Part shown: one piece after another, positions 12,335 to 19,513 of the stretch
How positions within the stretch are numbered: the stretch's first letter is position 1
Layout: each line of letters starts with the position of its first letter
IMG/VR virus record: IMGVR_UViG_3300049893_000826
Coordinates: 1-20,075 of that record
Reading direction: 5' to 3' (one strand)
Source: a virus
DNA: 20,075 nucleotides
Notes under the pieces: generated by a model
The model's input: only the letters and a program-made list of their open reading frames with translations
Told to the model about the DNA's origin: nothing
The model's database searches: none
Made by a program: the position numbers and the translations under genes

Positions 12335-13858
12335 ATGGTTGCCATCACCGCCCAGCATAGAAGGATCATTCACCGGCTCTTGATGCCGGAGTTTCGGTAT
12401 GACCCTTTGACGTTTGTGCAGTGGGCGTTTCCCTGGGGAAAGACGGGGACGCCCTTGGCGCATCATGATGGGCCGCGCAAGTGGCAGCGGGAGATACTGA
12501 TTTCGATCAGGGATCATTTCAATGAGCAGATCAAGAGGAACTTGCATCCGGAGTTGGGGCCGCTTGAGACGTATTTGGGTGCGGTGAGTTCGGGGCGTGG
12601 GATTGGGAAGACTGCGTTTGAGTGTTGGCTGGCGTGGTGGTTTTTTTCGACGCGGCTTGGGTCGAGTGTGATCTTCTCGGCGAATACCGAGGATCAGTTG
12701 AAGAAGGTGGCCTGGGGAGAGATGGGGAAGTGGCACGCGCTGTTCATTGCCGGTGAGTTCTTTGACATGTCGGCGACGTCGGTGACTCCGACCAAGGAGT
12801 TTGAGTTCTGCGTGCGGCAGGAACTCAAGATTGGCACGGAGTATTACTACATTGCGCAGAAGCTGTGGAGTGAGGAGAACCCGGACGCGTATGCGGGGAC
12901 GCACAACCATAACGGAACCCTCCTGATATTCGATGAGGCTGCGGGGATACCGAAGCCGATATGGACGGTTGCGGAGGGGTTTTTCACTGAGCCGGTGGTG
13001 GATCGGATGTGGATGGCGTTTAGCAATCCGCGTCGGCCTGATGGTGCGTTTTTTGAGTGTTTTCATGGTGCTCGGGATTCGTGGAGGACTTGGCAGATTG
13101 ATTCGCGGGATGTTGAGGGTACGGACAAGGGGACGTACGAGCGGATCATCAAGCAGCATGGTGAGGATTCGGACGAGGCGCGGGTAGAGGTTAAGGGGCA
13201 GTTCCCGAGTCAGGGCGAGGATGCGTTTATTTCCAGGGGTGTGGTGCAGGAGGCAAGGAAGCGCGGTTTGATTCAGGATAGTCATGCGGCGCTGATCATG
13301 GGTGTTGATGTGGCGCGGTACGGGAATGATGCTTCGTGCGTGGCGTTTCGGCGTGGTCGGGATGCGCGGACGGTGAAGGCGCGGTACTTCAAGGGTCTGG
13401 ACAACATGCAGCTTGCCTACAAGGTTTCGGAGTTGATTGACCGCTACAAGCCTGATGCGGTGTGTATTGATGCCGGGAACGGGACTGGGGTGATTGATCG
13501 GTTGCGGGAGATGGGGTATCGGGTGCATGAGATCTGGTTCGGGAGCAAGTCTGACGAGCCGGAGTATGGGAACAAGCGGGCGATGATGTGGGGTCGCATG
13601 AAGGAGTGGCTAAATGGGGCGTGTCTGGAAGACTCGGACAGGTTGGAGACGGACCTTGTGGGTCCGAAAAAGGTATTCAGCCGCAATGGCGATGCGATCA
13701 TGCTGGAGAGCAAGGAAGATATGCGAAAAAGAGGACTCGCTAGTCCCGATCATGGCGATGCTCTGGCCTTGACGCACGCGGTGAGGGTGAGTCGGCGGGA
13801 TTCGCCGACGTACCGGAACAAGAATGATTTGAAGTATCCGAACTTGGGGCTTCGTTGA
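12335..13858 (+). CDS. terL: terminase large subunit (ATPase and nuclease)
   Basis: A 507-residue DNA-packaging motor. The N-terminal ATPase has Walker A SSGRGIGKT (85-93) and Walker B LLIFDEAAG with D200 and E201. The C-terminal RNase H-like nuclease has an early acidic strand IMGVDVARYGND (D325), VCIDAGNGTGV (aspartate in the middle), and the late motif SPDHGDALAL with D472 and D475. The pattern FRYDPLTFVQWAFPWG near the N-terminus and the length fit terminases of podovirus-like phages. The ATG at 12335 has no clear Shine-Dalgarno, and an in-frame TAG lies two codons upstream. Codons end mostly in G or T and avoid TTA/CTA/TCA, unlike neighbouring genes. Confidence 0.95.
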   Translation: MVAITAQHRRIIHRLLMPEFRYDPLTFVQWAFPWGKTGTPLAHHDGPRKWQREILISIRDHFNEQIKRNLHPELGPLETYLGAVSSGRGIGKTAFECWLAWWFFSTRLGSSVIFSANTEDQLKKVAWGEMGKWHALFIAGEFFDMSATSVTPTKEFEFCVRQELKIGTEYYYIAQKLWSEENPDAYAGTHNHNGTLLIFDEAAGIPKPIWTVAEGFFTEPVVDRMWMAFSNPRRPDGAFFECFHGARDSWRTWQIDSRDVEGTDKGTYERIIKQHGEDSDEARVEVKGQFPSQGEDAFISRGVVQEARKRGLIQDSHAALIMGVDVARYGNDASCVAFRRGRDARTVKARYFKGLDNMQLAYKVSELIDRYKPDAVCIDAGNGTGVIDRLREMGYRVHEIWFGSKSDEPEYGNKRAMMWGRMKEWLNGACLEDSDRLETDLVGPKKVFSRNGDAIMLESKEDMRKRGLASPDHGDALALTHAVRVSRRDSPTYRNKNDLKYPNLGLR

Positions 13859-13878
13859 GGTATTTGGGGCTTCGTTGA
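13844..13878. repeat. 20-bp tandem duplication at the large terminase stop codon
   Basis: TTGGGGCTTCGTTGA occurs at 13844-13858 and again at 13864-13878 (period 20). The first copy encodes the last four residues and the TGA stop; the second duplicates this in non-coding DNA immediately upstream of the next gene. It looks like recent replication slippage. Confidence 0.8.
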
Positions 13879-13884
13879 TCACGC

Positions 13885-14151
13885 ATGAACACCATAAACA
13901 GCGACGTGCTGTATAAACTGCTGCATGATTTTCGCAACGCGCCTCTTAGCGAGACGAATGCGATATTTGAGCGGTTGCAGGAGGAGATTGCGCGACTGGT
14001 GCAGGTTAAGGCGCCGGTGCCAGACTTGGAGTATCGCGAAATCATGGCGGCAATATCTGGACTCAAGAGGCGTGAAAAGAACGCTGTTGATGCGTTCTTG
14101 AAGAGGAACAATCGCGCTGCGCTTGCTGTTTATCGGAGGGTTCGGCAATGA
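13885..14151 (+). CDS. hypothetical late protein, 88 residues, helical
   Basis: A helical, charged protein (LYKLLHDFRNAPLSETNAIF, then ERLQEEIARLVQV and a basic C-terminus AALAVYRRVRQ). Its TGA overlaps the start of the next gene (ATGA at 14148). The start ATG (13885) lies 7 nt after the terL tandem duplication and has no clear Shine-Dalgarno. I do not recognise a family. Position between terL and portal suggests a virion morphogenesis helper or an accessory protein. Confidence 0.7.
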   Translation: MNTINSDVLYKLLHDFRNAPLSETNAIFERLQEEIARLVQVKAPVPDLEYREIMAAISGLKRREKNAVDAFLKRNNRAALAVYRRVRQ

Positions 14152-14525
14152 ACTACATCGACCCGAACAATCTGCTCTTCCACGCGGTCAAGCAGCGCCC
14201 GGAGGCCAATCCGACAAAGATTTGGATGGGCGATAACTGGCCGGAGCGAACGCCTGGCGTGAGGATCTATTTTTCTGGTTTTGAGCTTCGATTTATACCG
14301 ATGGCTATAAATGCCCCTAATTCCGACTCTTGTGTGGAGTGGGATGATGGTTTTGTGACTATTTTGAGGGATGAAAATGGACCTGCGTTCGAAGCAACTC
14401 CTCCACGGCTTGGCCTCGCGCGTGTCGGAGTTGGAGAGAAAACTAGAGGAAATGAGCGAAAACTTGCGAAGTCTGCGAGAAATGGGGCAAAATCAGCAAA
14501 ATCGACTCGCAAAGGCGGAAGATGA
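14148..14525 (+). CDS. hypothetical late protein, 125 residues
   Basis: The first 75 residues look like a folded domain (MNYIDPNNLLFHAVKQRPEA, ELRFIPMAINAPNSDSCVEW, DDGFVTILRDENG). The last 40 are low-complexity and rich in K/R/A/G, which is what one would expect where an overlapping gene in another frame (14377-14580) constrains the sequence. The TGA (14523-14525) overlaps the portal ATG. No family is recognised. The overlap leaves open whether the tail is functional or just tolerated. Confidence 0.65.
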   Translation: MNYIDPNNLLFHAVKQRPEANPTKIWMGDNWPERTPGVRIYFSGFELRFIPMAINAPNSDSCVEWDDGFVTILRDENGPAFEATPPRLGLARVGVGEKTRGNERKLAKSARNGAKSAKSTRKGGR

Positions 14526-14580
14526 TGGCGAAGTCAGGCAAAAGCGGCCTTACAACCGACGAGTTGGTATCGGCAATTGA
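14377..14580 (+). CDS. overlapping coiled-coil protein, 67 residues, spanning the portal start
   Basis: Frame reading MDLRSKQLLHGLASRVSELE, then RKLEEMSENLRSLREMG with a clear leucine heptad pattern, and a basic tail ending VGIGN. GAGGG at 14366-14370 is 6 nt from ATG 14377 and directly next to ATG 14371, so 14377 is preferred. It lies over the last 149 nt of the previous gene and the first 59 nt of the portal gene, in a third frame. The coiled-coil quality and ribosome site argue that it is real, but its unusual double overlap is the reason for caution. Confidence 0.5.
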   Translation: MDLRSKQLLHGLASRVSELERKLEEMSENLRSLREMGQNQQNRLAKAEDDGEVRQKRPYNRRVGIGN

Positions 14581-16696
14581 AAAAGAAGAAGAATCCAGCT
14601 ATGGATACCATACTGGCGAGCTTTCTGCTCAACGCCAGCAAGCACTTCAATATTACCTCGGGGATGCGTTCCCGGACGACGATGAGATTCCGGCAGGACG
14701 ATCCAGGGTCATTTCGACGGATGTCTGCGACACCATCGAATGGATCATGCCAACCCTGCTCAAAATCTTCACGGCAGGGAATGAAATCGTCCTGTTCGAC
14801 CCAGTAGGGCCGGAGGATGCGCAAGCTGCGGAGCAGGAAACTGCGTACATCAATCATGTGGTGACCCAGAAGAACGATGCGTTCCTGACGTTCTACGAGT
14901 GGTTCAAGGATGCGCTGATCCAGAAGACCGGCTACGTCAAGGCGTGGTACGAGAAGAAGACGGTTCCGTGCGAAGAGACCTATGAGGGTCTGAACGACCA
15001 GGAACTGGCGATGCTGGTTCAGGATGGTTGGGAACCGATCGAGCACTCTGCGACGATCGATGAGATGACGCAGACTGTCTATCACGACGTGAAGGTCAGG
15101 AAGACTGAAACTTACGGGTGTGTAAGGTACGAAGCATGCCCGCCGGAAGAGATTTTCGTCTCGACCTCGCATCGGTCGGTGTCGCTCAAGGAATCCCCTT
15201 TCGTCGAGCACAAGACGAAGGTTTCGATCAGCTACCTGCGTGAGATGGGCTTCGACATTGCCGACGACATCAGCGATGCGTCTGGAGATGAGACCGAAGA
15301 GCGCAACCGGGACATGTATAACGAGTGGCGCGAGGAGAATCAGCACTCGCACCCGGCGTCGCGGATGGTCTGGCTGCGCGATGCGTACATCTGCATTGAC
15401 TACGACGGCGACGGTATTGCCGAGCGCCGCCGGGTGATGCTGGTCGGCAAGCAGGTATTGCTAAATGAACCGTTCGATCTGGTGCCGATTGCGGCGCTGT
15501 GCCCGGTCATCATGCCGCATCGTCATGTTGGCTTGAGCTACGCCGACCTGATCATGGACCTGCAAGAGATCAAGTCCATGCTGCTGCGGCAGAACCTGGA
15601 CAACATGTACATCGCCAACAACGGGCGATATGCGGTCTCTGATCGGGTGAATCTGGACGATCTGCTGGTATCACGCCCTGGCGGCGTGGTGCGTGTCGAT
15701 GGCGACCCGGCTGGTGCGATCATGCCGCTACAGCATCCGTTGCTCGGGCCGATCGCATTCTCCATGCTGGAGTACGTCGATGGGATTCGTGAGACGCGCA
15801 CCGGGATCACCAAGTACAACCAGGGCACGGACGCCAACAGTCTGAACAAGACGGCGACCGGGATCAACGCCATCATGGGGGCCGCTGCCGAGCGCATCCT
15901 GATGATCGCCCGCATATTCGCCGAGACTGGCGTCAAAGACCTCTTCCTGATCGTCCATGCCCTGATCCAGAAGCACGAGAAGACGCAACAGATGTTCCGG
16001 TTGCGCAATCAGTGGGTGCCGGTCGATCCTCGCCAGTGGAAGACCCGCACCGACATGACGATCAGTGTTGGCCTGGGAACTGGCAACAAAGACCAGATGA
16101 TGTCGCATCTGTCAATGATGCTTCAGATCGCGATGAACGTCATGCCGACTGGCGTGACGAATCCGGAGGGCGTCTATTCGATCCTGCGCCGGATGACCGA
16201 GACGATGGGGTTCAAAAATCCCGACGAGTTCTGGACGAACCCGGCGAACAATCAACCGCAGCCGCCACCGCCCGACCCGAATATGATCAAGATCGAGTCT
16301 GACATGAAGAAGGCGCAAGCGGAGATGATGCTCGACAAGGAAAAGAGCGATCAGCAGATGATGCTTGAACGCGAGAAGATGCAGGCCGAGATTGCGCTTG
16401 AGCGCGAGAAGATGATGGCGGAAATTGCATTGAAGCGCGAAGAGATGCAGAACCAGGCGCAGCTTGAGGCCATGAAGATCATGGCGAGCAAGGAGCAATG
16501 CGCGATGGATCATCAGTTCCAGCGTGACTCCATGATGATGCAGGGAATGCAGAAGGAGTACGAGAAGGAAGGCGAGGAGTCTGACGACAAGCTTGGGCCG
16601 GCGCTGGAAAAGGTCGCGATGGGCTTTGCCGAGATGATGACCCGCCCGAAACGAGTGATTCGTGACGAGAACGGCAACATTGCCGGTGTCGAGTGA
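14522..16696 (+). CDS. portal protein, P22-like size
   Basis: A 724-residue portal, the dodecameric ring through which DNA enters the head. It is recognised from the N-terminal segment (RSRVISTDVCDTIEWIMPTL, then LKIFT), long central domain (DYDGDGIAERRRVMLVG, LSYADLIMDLQEIKSMLLRQ, NLDNMYIANNGRYAV) and TGITKYNQGTDANSLNKTATG. Length matches P22-type portals. The C-terminal 130 residues are a long charged helix with repeated EREKM/AEIAL units, fitting a barrel or coiled-coil. ATG 14522 (ATGA overlap, AAGG 6 nt upstream) or ATG 14525 are both possible. Confidence 0.92.
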   Translation: MMAKSGKSGLTTDELVSAIEKEEESSYGYHTGELSAQRQQALQYYLGDAFPDDDEIPAGRSRVISTDVCDTIEWIMPTLLKIFTAGNEIVLFDPVGPEDAQAAEQETAYINHVVTQKNDAFLTFYEWFKDALIQKTGYVKAWYEKKTVPCEETYEGLNDQELAMLVQDGWEPIEHSATIDEMTQTVYHDVKVRKTETYGCVRYEACPPEEIFVSTSHRSVSLKESPFVEHKTKVSISYLREMGFDIADDISDASGDETEERNRDMYNEWREENQHSHPASRMVWLRDAYICIDYDGDGIAERRRVMLVGKQVLLNEPFDLVPIAALCPVIMPHRHVGLSYADLIMDLQEIKSMLLRQNLDNMYIANNGRYAVSDRVNLDDLLVSRPGGVVRVDGDPAGAIMPLQHPLLGPIAFSMLEYVDGIRETRTGITKYNQGTDANSLNKTATGINAIMGAAAERILMIARIFAETGVKDLFLIVHALIQKHEKTQQMFRLRNQWVPVDPRQWKTRTDMTISVGLGTGNKDQMMSHLSMMLQIAMNVMPTGVTNPEGVYSILRRMTETMGFKNPDEFWTNPANNQPQPPPPDPNMIKIESDMKKAQAEMMLDKEKSDQQMMLEREKMQAEIALEREKMMAEIALKREEMQNQAQLEAMKIMASKEQCAMDHQFQRDSMMMQGMQKEYEKEGEESDDKLGPALEKVAMGFAEMMTRPKRVIRDENGNIAGVE

Positions 16697-16815
16697 TGTT
16701 TGAACTCGGGCTATTGTCCGGCTTCATTCTCGGCATATTCGCTGCCGGCCTGATGCGCAGCAACGATAACCGACTGCCCGACGAGTGCGTCGGGCGTGAG
16801 TGCTGGAAGAAATAA
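16696..16815 (+). CDS. 39-residue single-span membrane microprotein between portal and virion protein
   Basis: Reads MFELGLLSGFILGIFAAGLM, a clean hydrophobic helix (about 2-20), then a polar tail RSNDNRLPDECVGREC ending WKK with two cysteines. Its ATG shares bases with the portal TGA (TGATG) and its TAA shares bases with the next ATG (TAATG), so it is coupled on both sides. No family is recognised; it is too short for most searches. The topology fits an N-out, C-in membrane peptide. Confidence 0.6.
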   Translation: MFELGLLSGFILGIFAAGLMRSNDNRLPDECVGRECWKK

Positions 16816-17771
16816 TGGCCGACAATGTAATCGTCAGTGCTAACGTCGGGGTTGGCGCCACGGTGGCGACCGATGACATCAGCGGCGTGCAGTATCAGCG
16901 CGTCAAGGTCACGCTGGGGGCCGATGGGGTCAGCGACGGTGATGTCAGTTCTGCGAACCCGATGCCGGTCTCACTCTCGACTGCGCAAGTATCTGTAATG
17001 TACTCACCGGAGTACGCTGTACAGCACGAAGGCACGCTGTCCGGAGTAGCCGCTGCTCTGTATCACATCATGGGGTCTCGGACTCTGGGGTGGTCGAGTA
17101 CATCGGTGCTCGGTGATGCTTGTGAGTACCTCGACACGTCGCAAGCGCTGATGAACACCCCGACTACCGGCCAGACGCTCTACCTCGTCAGCACAAGCGC
17201 TAGCGACACGGCGGCCGGCACCGGGGCGCGCACCGTCCGAATCGTCTATCTCGATAGCAACGGGCTTCAGCAGGTACGCACCGACACCCTCAATGGCACG
17301 ACGCCGGTCAGTATCGGGACTGGGTATTCGTTCATTCAGTGGATGGAGGTGGCGTCGCTAGGGTCTGCGGAAGTGTCCGCCGGCAACATCACGATCAGCA
17401 GCACCAACGGAGCGGCTACAGTAGCGACGACGTTCGAGTACATCAAGGCTGGAGGCAATCGCAGTTTGTCCGGGCGCTACATGATCCCGTCTGACTGTCA
17501 CGGACACCTTATCCATTGGGACGCCGCCGCCATAGCAAACACGATGGACACCCGCATCAGGGCCACGGTATTCGCCGATGACAACAGTCTGAGCAGCGTC
17601 TATCACTTTATCGACCGGGCGTTCATCGCCTCCGGCGAGAACATCACGCAAGGGCTGGAGTATCGATCGTTGCCGGCAAACTCTGTAGTCAAGGTTTCCG
17701 CCATTCCTGGTGGTGCGCCTGCAGGCAACAAACTCGACTGTTCGTTCTCGCTCATTGTGATGGCGACGTGA
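16815..17771 (+). CDS. putative virion structural protein, 318 residues, beta-rich
   Basis: A protein rich in G/S/T/V/A with many short strands (VSANVGVGATVATDD, VKVTLGADGVSDGDVSSANP, ISSTNGAATVATTFEYIKAG, DTRIRATVFADDNSLSSVYH). It lacks cysteine clusters and catalytic motifs and has the look of a phage head or decoration protein with Ig-like or jelly-roll folds. The ATG at 16815 is preferred to a GTG at 16800: GGAAG is 5 nt upstream and the TAATG overlap matches. Its place between portal and scaffold genes supports a virion role; function is otherwise not recognised. Confidence 0.7.
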   Translation: MADNVIVSANVGVGATVATDDISGVQYQRVKVTLGADGVSDGDVSSANPMPVSLSTAQVSVMYSPEYAVQHEGTLSGVAAALYHIMGSRTLGWSSTSVLGDACEYLDTSQALMNTPTTGQTLYLVSTSASDTAAGTGARTVRIVYLDSNGLQQVRTDTLNGTTPVSIGTGYSFIQWMEVASLGSAEVSAGNITISSTNGAATVATTFEYIKAGGNRSLSGRYMIPSDCHGHLIHWDAAAIANTMDTRIRATVFADDNSLSSVYHFIDRAFIASGENITQGLEYRSLPANSVVKVSAIPGGAPAGNKLDCSFSLIVMAT

Positions 17772-18202
17772 TGCTCGGCGGGTGCTTTCTCCTTGCACTG
17801 CACGGCACCTATGGCGCCAAGCGCATCGATCTTGCGCTTTGCGGTCCTGACGAAGAGCCGAAGAAAAAGCGTCGAAAATACGTCATTGACGGTGAAATTC
17901 ATTATTTCACCCAACGAGAAGCGGTTTCATTCCTTCGGTCTTACGTTTCCGACCTCTCGAAAGCTTCGGAAAATGAGAGAAAAGAAGCAAAACCAGCAAA
18001 AGTCATCGAAGAACCGAAAAAACCGGACATTCTCATTGAGAAAACTGGTGATTTCGGCGTTGAATTTGGAGAAGTTCCAGAAATCGCTGATTATGTTAAG
18101 CAGGCAGTCGCGATCTGGGAAGCAAGGGTAGCGTACATCGCCCATTTGAAGCGGCTTGCGCGTGAAGACGAGGAAATTTTGATACTCATGGGGGCAGTAT
18201 GA
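17771..18202 (+). CDS. hypothetical late protein, 143 residues
   Basis: N-terminus MLGGCFLLALHGTYGAKRID then ALCGPDEEPKKKRRKYVIDG, a short hydrophobic opening followed by a proline/lysine-rich linker and a helical C-terminal half (YVKQAVAIWEARVAYIAHLK). The ATG (17771) overlaps the preceding TGA (TGATG). A conserved-looking 'DGEIHYFTQREAVSFLRSYV' suggests a real fold. Its base composition is more AT-rich than the neighbours from about 17860. I do not recognise a family. Confidence 0.65.
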   Translation: MLGGCFLLALHGTYGAKRIDLALCGPDEEPKKKRRKYVIDGEIHYFTQREAVSFLRSYVSDLSKASENERKEAKPAKVIEEPKKPDILIEKTGDFGVEFGEVPEIADYVKQAVAIWEARVAYIAHLKRLAREDEEILILMGAV

Positions 18203-18474
18203 AAGATGAAGCCAGATTGGGCGAAGAGGCTCGACAACTGCTGGAAAACCGTGTCTTTCGCGATGCAGTGTCGAAAGTAGAACAGAACATCATTTCTGCC
18301 ATGAAAAGAGCGGCGGTGAATGACGAATTGTTGTGCAATCGCCTCGTTATTTCGCTTCAACTGCTTGAACAGGTGATAAAAGGTATTGAATCTGTCGTGC
18401 AAACGGGTAAGATGGCTGAAATCAGCACGCAGCGTGATGTAAAGTCAAGGCTGCGAGCGGTTATGGGCAGGTAA
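18199..18474 (+). CDS. hypothetical late protein, 91 residues, helical
   Basis: All-helical and charged (ARLGEEARQLLENRVFRDAV, SKVEQNIISAMKRAAVND, ELLCNRLVISLQLLEQVIKG), which resembles the small phage head proteins often placed just before the scaffold or capsid genes. The ATG (18199) overlaps the previous TGA as ATGA with GGGGG just upstream. TAA stop at 18472-18474 falls inside the first of the downstream hairpins. No family name is known. Confidence 0.7.
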   Translation: MKDEARLGEEARQLLENRVFRDAVSKVEQNIISAMKRAAVNDELLCNRLVISLQLLEQVIKGIESVVQTGKMAEISTQRDVKSRLRAVMGR

Positions 18475-18550
18475 GTTCTGGGCCTGCCGGAAGACTGACC
18501 AGAAAACCTAACGCCGTGAGGCGTTGGCCTCGGTCCTGAAAGGGTCGGGG
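18466..18550 (+). promoter_or_regulatory. structured leader with adjacent hairpins before the scaffold gene
   Basis: Hairpin 1: CTAACGCC (18508-18515), GTGA tetraloop, GGCGTTGG (18520-18527). Hairpin 2 begins at the next base: CCTCGGTCCT (18528-18537), loop GAA, AGGGTCGGGG (18541-18550), ten pairs including three G-T. A weaker stem, GGCAGG (18466-18471)/CCTGCC (18483-18488), overlaps the preceding stop codon. The ribosome binding site AAGGAG (18559-18564) follows directly. No T-tract follows, so it is not a terminator. Confidence 0.6.
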
Positions 18551-18570
18551 CATTGACCAAGGAGCGAGAC

Positions 18571-19503
18571 GTGGAAGACACGTTGCAGACCGATCCGTCA
18601 CCGGAAGTCAGCATCGACGATCGTCTTTCGCGCTTCCTTGACTCGTCCGATGAGGGTAGCGAGCCGGAAGCCGAAGCATCGTCACAAGAGTCGCAACCGC
18701 AGGCAGAAGAAGCGGCGCCTGCCGCTGAAGAACCCGCTGCCGCCGAGGAACCTACGGAAGAGATCAAGTGGAACGGCGAAATCCGCCGGCTCACGAAGGC
18801 CGAACTCCGAGACCTCGCAGAAAAGGGGTTCGACTATACGCAGAAGACCACTAGCCTTGCCGAGCAACGACGCGCTTTCGAAGCGCAGCAGCAGCAGGCC
18901 GAGCAACTTCTTGCGGCGCAACTGGGAAGCATCGATCAACTCTCCGAGATTCGCGCTTTGGACAACCGCATCGCGGCGTTCAAGGACACGAACTGGATCG
19001 AGCTGGCCGATCAAGACCCGGTGCAGTACCTCAAACTCAACCAGGCCTATCGCGATCTTAAAGAAGCGCGGGAGGCGAAGGTTTCCGAGTTCCAGCAGGC
19101 ACAGCAGTTCGTTCAACAGCAGAAAGCGCAATCGCAGGCGGAATATCTCGCCAAGGAAAAGGACCGGCTGACCAATGCCATTCCTGAGTTCGGCAAGGAC
19201 TTCAAGGGCACGAGCGAAAAGCTCAAGTCCTACCTGACCGAAAACGGGTTCAAGGCGGAAGAGGTTGGCGGTGTCTCGGACCATCGGGCGCTTGTGCTCG
19301 CATGGAAGGCCATGCAGTTCGACGCACTGAAAGCCAAGGCTGCGGAAACCACAAAGAAGGTCGCCGACCTGCCGAAAGTCGTCAAGCCTGGGGCCGCGCC
19401 TCAGAGCAAGACGGCGCAGCAGTCCGCTGACTACCAGAAACTGCGCCAGCAACTCAAGAAGACGGGCAAAGCCCCTCCGGGGTTGATGGAGCGATTCCTC
19501 TAA
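18571..19503 (+). CDS. probable capsid scaffolding protein
   Basis: A 310-residue protein with the usual scaffold composition: an acidic, disordered N-terminus (about residues 15-70, E/A/P-rich), then long helical coiled-coil stretches rich in Q, A, E and K (AFEAQQQQAEQLLAAQLGSI, and SEFQQAQQFVQQQKAQSQAE) and a basic C-terminus (LKKTGKAPPGLMERFL). Located immediately before the major capsid gene, the normal scaffold position. The start is GTG 18571 with AAGGAG 6 nt upstream; an upstream TTG at 18553 is less likely. It would assemble with the capsid protein to shape the procapsid and then leave. Weak sequence conservation in this family means the call rests on composition and position. Confidence 0.78.
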   Translation: MEDTLQTDPSPEVSIDDRLSRFLDSSDEGSEPEAEASSQESQPQAEEAAPAAEEPAAAEEPTEEIKWNGEIRRLTKAELRDLAEKGFDYTQKTTSLAEQRRAFEAQQQQAEQLLAAQLGSIDQLSEIRALDNRIAAFKDTNWIELADQDPVQYLKLNQAYRDLKEAREAKVSEFQQAQQFVQQQKAQSQAEYLAKEKDRLTNAIPEFGKDFKGTSEKLKSYLTENGFKAEEVGGVSDHRALVLAWKAMQFDALKAKAAETTKKVADLPKVVKPGAAPQSKTAQQSADYQKLRQQLKKTGKAPPGLMERFL

Positions 19504-19513
19504 AGGAAAGATC

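Noticed and set aside
12173-13528. 451-codon minus-strand open frame over the large terminase
   Set aside because: P/R/H/L-rich with no motifs; explained by terL codon choice avoiding TTA/CTA/TCA.
14534-15352. 272-codon minus-strand frame over the portal gene
   Set aside because: Antisense shadow; the portal motifs are in the plus strand and the antisense product shows no domain.
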